Positions 58,836 through 64,000 of a stretch of 64,000 nt of DNA are shown piece after piece (position 1 is the first letter of the stretch; the number at the start of each line of letters is the position of its first letter). Both the position numbers and the translations under genes were made by a program. The notes beneath the pieces were generated by a model that was given only the letters and a program-made list of their open reading frames with translations, did no database searches and was not told the origin of the DNA. Origin of the DNA: Hymenobacter nitidus (GTDB lineage Bacteria; Bacteroidota; Bacteroidia; Cytophagales; Hymenobacteraceae); contig NZ_JAJADQ010000003.1 in assembly GCF_020447315.1 (NCBI RefSeq), positions 248,001-312,000 of the forward strand, written 5' to 3'.

Positions 58836-60118
58836 AGTATGTTCAGGTAAGGGTTACAAAAGAAGGGTAAGAGAAAAAGCGGTTCACAAGGCCGAGCCTT
58901 GAACTCAACGTCATTACGGGTAAACCCAAAAAATAGATTACTAAATTTCGCAGGTTACATGGTATTTTTTTGTGATCAAAGAGGATTGGAAGTTTTTCCA
59001 AAGCAGCGCTCTGCGTTCATATTTCGTGCCAAATACCCTATTTGTGAACGTTAGCATTAGAGAACTGGAAATAAGCGTACTATATCCGAATTTAACTTTA
59101 TAGTTAAATTATAGTATTCCAGTATATATGTATTTATCATGATATTCCGTTCAGCGGTGCAAAGTTGCATCATTTTCTCCATATCCTTCGCACGAATAAA
59201 AAGTGAATAAAGGGGGTTAGCGGGTCGAAGCCGCAGAAAAATTAAAGACTTACATACTTGCCACTGTACCACAGGAAAAGCAGCGCTTATACAAGGCAGG
59301 AGGCCGTCTGGTTCAGTTATAGTTGCAATTACAGTGGAGATACATGCTAGCACCTTGAATCGCAGGCTTATACCTTTAAGCAGATTTGTTTGTTGCTGCC
59401 GAGCAAAAAAACCCTGACCAACAGGTTGCGGCAGCAACACTGTTGATCAGGGTATTCAGGGGAAGCAGAAAATATAAACGGGGGCCCTTAATTAAGGTGT
59501 AAGGAGTTGCTGTGCTTAAAAGCAGATACTCCACCTCAGCATTGGCATCTGTTCTTAAATACTGGCATCACGTTTATATATTAATATATAAATATATACC
59601 CGACTCGTAACCAGGCTACCTGATTCTTATAAAGTAGCAACATTCAACAGCCACTGCGGTGGGAGTATAACTAGCCAGAAGCGTTTGAGCCCGGGAGGCA
59701 CTCCGCCTCCCTGTAGTCAGCAGCGTGAGGAGCCGTAGCAAACAGAGCAGCTAGGCCGTGGCAGAAGCCAAGACCAAACCCAACCAACACCCCAGCCCCA
59801 TCATCCAAGGGCGCCACCACAACACCATAAGCGTGTGCGGAGTAGGAGAAGTGGAAACCGGCACTTCAATTTTGGGGCTTACACACTTATTCATAACGAT
59901 ACAGGCTTGCTGGAGGGTTGAGAGAAGAGAAAACCAAACTTTGCTAGCTAGGCAAGAGTAAGCTCAACTAACTATTCTACTGATTAAACTTAATTATTTA
60001 AAAGAATAATACAACACCATACTCTATCTTTTCGCATAATATTTTATCCGCATTGCTTGTATAGCAACGGTTTGCCCCCCAAAGCACCTTCTCCCATAGC
60101 TGCAGACCTGTTTTGAGG
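58836..60118. other. Long non-coding spacer with an orphan terminator and a GC-rich patch
   Basis: About 1.28 kb without a convincing gene. The flanks (58836-59400, 59460-59640 and 59940-60060) are AT-rich, as upstream regions here are. Bases about 59640-59880 are much GC-richer and contain a 7-bp hairpin GGGAGGC / GCCTCCC (59693-59711). A strong terminator at 59404-59452 points left on the minus strand. Candidate ORFs of 127 aa and 67 aa have no domain and poor composition. A small RNA gene is possible. Confidence 0.55.
59404..59452 (-). terminator. Orphan minus-strand terminator in the long spacer
   Basis: Hairpin CCCTGATCAACAG-t-GTTGC ... GCAAC-CTGTTGGTCAGGG (about 18 pairs with one G-U) followed on the minus strand by TTTTTTT. 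No gene ends within 660 bp upstream of it on that strand. Confidence 0.75.
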
Positions 60119-61297
60119 TCAGCTTAGCACATGCGGCACGAATTCCGATAAGTTGGTGATAACCCCGGCCTGCCGGCGGAAGCTTAGGGCGCAGGCTTCT
60201 CCGGCCCAGAATACTCCGGCCTGATAGCGCCGTTGCTGGGCGTCGCGGGGCAACTCGGCCCACCGCTGCCGCACCTGGGGTTGCTGGGCAAAGCTGCCGG
60301 GCTGTTCGTACAAAACTCGTCCGGCGTCAACTTCCACTACGTTCTGCCCCTCCCGGCCCAGGAGCGGCTTGCGCACGTAGCGCCCGGCCAGATCCTCCAA
60401 CGAGGCCTCCAGCAGCAACGGGTGATGCGGATACACCTGCCACAGCCAGGCCAGCAGGCCCTTGCTTTGCAACAGCAGGGCATAGGCGGGATTGGCAACC
60501 ACAACGTCGCGGCTAAGCAGCAGCTGGCTTAAATCGGCGGTGAGTTGCGGCTCTTCTTCGGCCAGAATCTCCCAGGGCACCAGCTTAAACAGGAAGCCAA
60601 ACCGTAGCCACTCGCCTGGCTTTACCTCGGCCCACACGCCCCGCTCCTGCCCCGCTACCGACACCTGCATGGCATCGACGGGGCACACGTATACCTGACT
60701 AAACCCAGCTGCACGAGCTGCTTCCGCCACTACCGCGCAGTTGGCTTCATCTTCGGCACTATCCGGTAGGTGCACCAGCAACAGAGTGCTTTCCAAGTCG
60801 GAATTAAGGCCCAACCAGTGGCTAAGCTGCGCCTCCAGGCCCTCAAACAGCCCGTTGGCCTGCCGCTCATCATCATCCTGCTGGGCTGCTACCAGGCTGG
60901 CCCACTGCACTACTGCCGTTTCCGGAATACTGGTAGCTGTATCGGCATTGAACTCAATCAGCTTGGGTCCTTCGGGCGTGCTGGCCAGATCGAAGCGGCC
61001 GTAGAGGTGCCAGTGCCGGTCGTCGTTCCAGGAGTGGCGCACGGCGGCCCACAGGTTGGGCGGAATTGCCAGCAGCCGCAGCAGGTCGTCGGGCACATTA
61101 TCAGGAATGGCGCGCACCATCATATCATATAAGGTGTCGGCGGCGGCCAGCAGGGCATCGGCTTCGGCCTCGGGCAATAGCACGGCTTCCTGAGCCACGT
61201 AGTTTTCGCAGGCTTCTTCCACTGCCCACTCCCACCCCAGGCCGCGCACAGCCGGGCCTACATTGCCAGGCAATGGCAACAGTTGAATTGTGTTCAT
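60119..61297 (-). CDS. Glutathionylspermidine synthase-like ATP-grasp protein (YgiC-like)
   Basis: A 392-aa ATP-grasp enzyme of the glutathionylspermidine-synthase C-terminal domain family, which joins a peptide carboxylate to an amine. Visible motifs are YGRFDLASTPEGPKLIEFNA (substrate side, ending in the conserved EFNAD), DTATSIPET, FLFKLVPWE and the late ATP-grasp block YVRKPLLGREGQNVVEV. The amidase half found in the bifunctional E. coli Gsp enzyme is absent, so it is of the YgiC/YjfC stand-alone type with unknown substrates. The lipoprotein gene upstream (30-bp gap) resembles YgiB, mirroring the ygiB-ygiC order in E. coli. Confidence 0.88.
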   Translation of the reverse strand: MNTIQLLPLPGNVGPAVRGLGWEWAVEEACENYVAQEAVLLPEAEADALLAAADTLYDMMVRAIPDNVPDDLLRLLAIPPNLWAAVRHSWNDDRHWHLYGRFDLASTPEGPKLIEFNADTATSIPETAVVQWASLVAAQQDDDERQANGLFEGLEAQLSHWLGLNSDLESTLLLVHLPDSAEDEANCAVVAEAARAAGFSQVYVCPVDAMQVSVAGQERGVWAEVKPGEWLRFGFLFKLVPWEILAEEEPQLTADLSQLLLSRDVVVANPAYALLLQSKGLLAWLWQVYPHHPLLLEASLEDLAGRYVRKPLLGREGQNVVEVDAGRVLYEQPGSFAQQPQVRQRWAELPRDAQQRRYQAGVFWAGEACALSFRRQAGVITNLSEFVPHVLS

Positions 61298-61327
61298 CCC
61301 AATAGATTTTGCGAGTGGATGCTGAGC

Positions 61328-62008
61328 TTACCCTCCAAAGCCGCCGGAGCTGCTGCGGCCGCCAAAGCCACTGCTGCGCCCGAAGCGTGGGCCGCTGCTG
61401 CGCACCTGGGAGCGGGATACCGACGTGCTGGGCCGAATACCCGACGACGCGCTGCTCCCCGCAGTACCCGAAAAGCCACGGCCGAAGAAACCCCGCCCCT
61501 GCTGCCGCTCACCCTGCACGCGCTGGCGCCAGGCCCCGTTCTGCTGCATGATGCCCGGATTGGCGTAGTAGCCCGGGTTGGGCGTCAGGAAACGGCCGGC
61601 CATGTAGCCGATGCTGCTCCACATCAGCACATCCATCATGCTGGTGCCGCCCACCCGGTTTTCGGGATACTGCCGGCTGTAGTCCTGCATCTGCCGCTGC
61701 AAGGCCGCGCCCTGCAGGGTATCTACTTTGCCGTCGTGGTGGCGCATGATGGCAGCCACTTCCTCTTTGCCAGCGGGCCGCTCAGCCGTAATTTTCCACT
61801 GGCCGGGCGTGGTTTCGGTCATTTCTGTAATGACGCCTTCCGAGTAGCTGCCTTCGTTGCCGCTGCCCCACTCCTGTTGCGCACCGGCAGTATCAGAGCC
61901 CGAATCGGAGGAGCAGCCGGGCAACAGGCCGAGGCCCAGACTGGCGGCAGCGGCTACCAACAGCGCATTGCGGCGCCAGTCGCCCAGAGGATAATAGTTC
62001 TTTTTCAT
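61328..62008 (-). CDS. YgiB-like (UPF0441/DUF1190) lipoprotein
   Basis: A 226-aa lipoprotein from ATG 62008 (MKKNYYPLGDWRRNALLV), with lipobox LLPGC and a Ser/Gly-rich mature start. The middle region has GVITEMTETTPGQWKITAER and the helix MMDVLMWSSIGYMAGRFLTP. The C-terminus is a Gly/Ser/Arg-rich tail with SRSQVRSSGPRFGRSSGFGG. E. coli YgiB is also a lipoprotein with a MAGYMMGR helix and a GG-Ser-rich tail, so this looks like a distant relative. It precedes the ATP-grasp gene by 30 bp. Its function is unknown; a joint role with the ATP-grasp protein is inferred from the conserved pairing. Confidence 0.65.
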   Translation of the reverse strand: MKKNYYPLGDWRRNALLVAAAASLGLGLLPGCSSDSGSDTAGAQQEWGSGNEGSYSEGVITEMTETTPGQWKITAERPAGKEEVAAIMRHHDGKVDTLQGAALQRQMQDYSRQYPENRVGGTSMMDVLMWSSIGYMAGRFLTPNPGYYANPGIMQQNGAWRQRVQGERQQGRGFFGRGFSGTAGSSASSGIRPSTSVSRSQVRSSGPRFGRSSGFGGRSSSGGFGG

Positions 62009-62111
62009 GGCGGTTAGATCGGGAGGAAAAGAATGAAGGCTCGTGGTTAGGGGCAATATAAAGTCCTGCGACTTAGTACGCGGGTTGCAGCCCGTTGGGT
62101 ACCCACCGAGG

Positions 62112-62948
62112 CTACTCCCACAGCGGGTAATGCTCCAGGTGCACTTCCTGACCGAAGAAAATACGGGTGCTTTCCTCGAAGGAGCGCGTGAAGTCGGACA
62201 CGTAGAACTGGTGGCGGGGCGGCGCAGCCTGCGCCGGCGCGGCCAGCCCGTTGGCTTCCAGATACGCTTTTACGTGGCTGGCCACTACGTCGGAGGCGTC
62301 GAGCACGGCCACGCGGCCTTCGTAGTACGCCTTTATCTGGTCCTGGATGAGCGGGTAGTGGGTGCAGGCCAGTACCAGGGCCTCAATATCGGCCAGCACC
62401 GGCTGGGCCAGGTAAGAGCTGATGATGTTTTCGCTGATGGTGTTATTAAAGAAGCCTTCCTCAACCATCGGGGCCAGCAGCGGTGTAGCCAACGAGCGAA
62501 GCTCCACGCCCACGTCAAGGTCGTCAATCTTCTTCTTGTACACGTTGGAATTGACCGTCTGCTTGGTCCCGATCAGGCCCACGGTGCGCTCGGCGTAGGC
62601 CTCGCCCACGTGGGCCACGATAGGGTCAATAACGTTGAGCACCCGGGCCTTGGAGCCCACGTACTCGCGCACCAGCTCGTAGGCCGCCGCCGAAGCCGAG
62701 TTGCAGGCAATCAGAATGACCTTACAGTGCTGCCGCAGCAGCAAATCGCAGATTTTAACGCTGTAGGCCTGAATAGCGGCTGTCGACTTGTCGCCGTAGG
62801 GCAAGTGAGCCGTGTCGCCGAAATACACGAGCTGCTCGTGGGGCAGCACCCGGCTCACGGCCCGGGCTACGGTCAGGCCGCCAATACCGCTGTCGAACAC
62901 ACCGATGGGGCGGCGGCTCAGATCGGAAGAAGTTGGAGAAGATGCCAT
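62112..62948 (-). CDS. murI: Glutamate racemase
   Basis: Makes D-glutamate for peptidoglycan. It has 278 aa. The two catalytic cysteines lie in IACNSASAAAYE (about residue 84) and ALVLACTHYPLI (about residue 194). The N-terminus IGVFDSGIGGLTVARAV and GDTAHLPYGDKS are characteristic. It is upstream of the YgiB-like gene on the same strand with a 103-bp gap, so cotranscription is possible. Confidence 0.96.
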   Translation of the reverse strand: MASSPTSSDLSRRPIGVFDSGIGGLTVARAVSRVLPHEQLVYFGDTAHLPYGDKSTAAIQAYSVKICDLLLRQHCKVILIACNSASAAAYELVREYVGSKARVLNVIDPIVAHVGEAYAERTVGLIGTKQTVNSNVYKKKIDDLDVGVELRSLATPLLAPMVEEGFFNNTISENIISSYLAQPVLADIEALVLACTHYPLIQDQIKAYYEGRVAVLDASDVVASHVKAYLEANGLAAPAQAAPPRHQFYVSDFTRSFEESTRIFFGQEVHLEHYPLWE

Positions 62949-63068
62949 ACGGGGCGAAGGTAAGGCCTTTTTCAGCGGACGACAGCACCCGCATTTAAAT
63001 GCTGTAGCGCTTCACTTATTTGGGCAATATTCTATATTACGGCACTCTGCACGCCCACCCTTCTCCCC

Positions 63069-63302
63069 ATGAGTAAAATTCTGGAAGAAATTGACCGCGC
63101 CCTGGTCGCCTATGATTCCAGCCACGGCCGCCCCGTTGCCATTGAGCTAGGGGAGCGGAAATACACCCAGCTGGTGCTCGACGTGGCCGACCGGCACAGC
63201 GCCGGTGGCGAGCTAACGACCAACACTGGCCGGCCCCTGGCCTACAAGGGCCTGGAGATTCTGCGCGACGACCGCAACGTGGACCGCATCCGCGTTATTT
63301 AG
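63069..63302 (+). CDS. Small uncharacterised protein
   Basis: A 77-aa soluble protein (MSKILEEIDRALVAYDSSHG). It starts as an amphipathic helix and continues as a beta-alpha core (PVAIELGERKYTQLVLDVAD, then YKGLEILRDDRNVDRIRVI). I know no named family for it. Start ATG 63069, divergent from murI. The composition fits the core genome and the frame is uninterrupted, so it is probably real. It may be a small phage-like or ribosome-associated protein, but nothing shows this. Confidence 0.6.
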   Translation: MSKILEEIDRALVAYDSSHGRPVAIELGERKYTQLVLDVADRHSAGGELTTNTGRPLAYKGLEILRDDRNVDRIRVI

Positions 63303-63362
63303 TCTGGTTTCCCGCTGGATGCTTATTTGGCCGTTCGGGCTGGCTTACCGCGTTCAGTGCCG

Positions 63363-63370
63363 TACCTTTG
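63363..63370 (+). promoter_or_regulatory. Candidate -7 promoter element of the ABC-F gene
   Basis: TACCTTTG matches TAnnTTTG, 4 bp before ATG 63375, implying a leaderless or near-leaderless message. No -33 TTG at the usual spacing. Confidence 0.45.
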
Positions 63371-63374
63371 CGGC

Positions 63375-64000
63375 ATGAATCTGCTTTCCGGGGAAAACCT
63401 CTCAAAAAACTACGCGGACCGCTGGCTCTTCCGCGAGCTGGGCTTTGGTCTGAATCAAGGGCAGCGCGTGGCGCTGGTTGGTATCAACGGTACCGGCAAA
63501 ACCACGTTGCTGAAAATACTGGCCGGCCTAGAGCAGCCCGACACCGGCTCGGTGAGCGTGCGCAAGGGCATTCGGGTGGCCTTCCTGGGCCAGCAGCCGG
63601 TGTTCGACGAAAACCTGACGGTGGAAGCCACCATCTTCGCCTCCCAGAACGACACGCTGGCCGCCATCCGCGACTACGAGCACGTCGTGAACGATGAGAA
63701 CCACAAGCCCGACGATTTGCAGCGGGTAATGGAGCTTATGGACTCGCTCAACGCCTGGGACTACGAAGCCCAGGTGAAGCAGATTCTGGGCCGCCTGGGT
63801 ATTCTGGGCGAGCTGCTGGAGCGCAAGGTGAGCATGCTCTCGGGCGGACAGCGCAAGCGCGTGGCCCTGGCCCGGGTGCTGATTGAGGAGCCCGAAGTGC
63901 TGATTCTCGACGAGCCCACCAACCATCTGGACCTCGACACCATCGAGTGGCTGGAAGGCCGTCTGGCCTCCCCTTCCCTCACGCTGCTGATGGTAACCCA
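63375..64000 (+). CDS. ABC-F family ATPase (partial, cut by window end)
   Basis: Start of a gene for an ABC-F ATPase, 208 residues visible (MNLLSGENLSKNYADRWLFR). The first ATP-binding cassette is complete: Walker A GINGTGKTT, the linker through LLERKVSMLSGGQRKRVALA with the ABC signature, and Walker B VLILDEPTNHLDL. ABC-F proteins carry two cassettes and act on ribosomes as translation factors (EttA, Uup, YheS) or resistance proteins; the closest feel is Uup/YdiF, but the second cassette and the arm or coiled-coil that tell these apart are missing from the window. Confidence 0.9.
   Translation, partial: MNLLSGENLSKNYADRWLFRELGFGLNQGQRVALVGINGTGKTTLLKILAGLEQPDTGSVSVRKGIRVAFLGQQPVFDENLTVEATIFASQNDTLAAIRDYEHVVNDENHKPDDLQRVMELMDSLNAWDYEAQVKQILGRLGILGELLERKVSMLSGGQRKRVALARVLIEEPEVLILDEPTNHLDLDTIEWLEGRLASPSLTLLMVT

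Noticed and set aside
59057..59440. 127-aa minus-strand ORF in the long spacer
   Set aside because: AT-rich, no domain, composition unlike real genes here, and it runs through part of the terminator hairpin at 59404-59452.
59758..59961. 67-aa plus-strand ORF in the GC-rich patch
   Set aside because: GTG start, no conserved look and no promoter; kept only as part of a possible RNA gene region.

Overview
The window looks like a chromosomal segment of a GC-rich Bacteroidota of the order Cytophagales, most likely Hymenobacter or a close relative. This is inferred from five proteins with type IX secretion system (T9SS) C-terminal sorting modules, a PorV/PorU-type pair, GEVED and PKD surface domains, and several promoters of the Bacteroidota form (TTG, about 20 bp, TAnnTTTG). 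Coding DNA is GC-rich and spacers are visibly AT-richer. Most of the window is ordinary chromosome; no CRISPR array, intact insertion sequence, integrase or complete prophage was found.

Layout. 1-2.6 kb: a GMC-type flavin oxidoreductase followed by a PAS-cupin (DUF985) fusion. 2.9-4.6 kb: a small accessory island (HTH/excisionase-like protein plus an unknown protein) ending at a tRNA-Lys gene, with a 12-bp copy of the tRNA 3' region at its far end. 4.6-6.3 kb: TPR/SH3 protein and a short-chain dehydrogenase. 6.4-14.5 kb: two secreted T9SS substrates, a triple-GEVED/PKD protein and a 1922-aa adhesin with an alternating tandem-repeat array. 14.8-18.1 kb: rlmD-like 23S rRNA methyltransferase, two small unknown genes, thiL. 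18.4-21.3 kb: AraC regulator, NmrA-like protein and alpha/beta hydrolase, possibly one unit. 21.5-30.7 kb: lipoprotein, M3 oligopeptidase, PaaE-like reductase, M23 peptidase, Tat-exported Gfo/Idh/MocA protein, LolC/E-type permease, NamZ-like muramidase.

30.8-33.5 kb: fmt-folA overlap pair and a convergent acyltransferase. 33.7-40.1 kb: PorV-family protein followed by an unusually long PorU-type sortase. 40.4-43.5 kb: PadR regulator with a double-PspC/DUF2807 envelope protein. 43.7-46.4 kb: tRNA nucleotidyltransferase, a TsaC/Sua5-family protein and methylmalonyl-CoA epimerase. 46.6-49.2 kb: iscS, iscU, an unknown gene, iscA. 49.3-58.8 kb: three consecutive T9SS type A substrates. 58.8-60.1 kb: a 1.3-kb spacer with a lone strong terminator and a GC-rich patch lacking a convincing ORF. 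60.1-64 kb: a YgiB/YgiC-like pair, murI, a small unknown gene and an ABC-F ATPase cut by the window end.

Functional themes: cell-surface protein export and anchoring (PorV/PorU plus five substrates), envelope and peptidoglycan upkeep (MurI, M23, NamZ, LolC/E, PspC), tRNA and rRNA maturation (RlmD, CCA enzyme, TsaC, Fmt), and Fe-S assembly. At least five degenerate inverted-repeat elements lie in intergenic gaps, three of them with a shared AAAGCCCTTT terminator-like core. All calls rest on reading the sequence and motif recognition; no database search was run.
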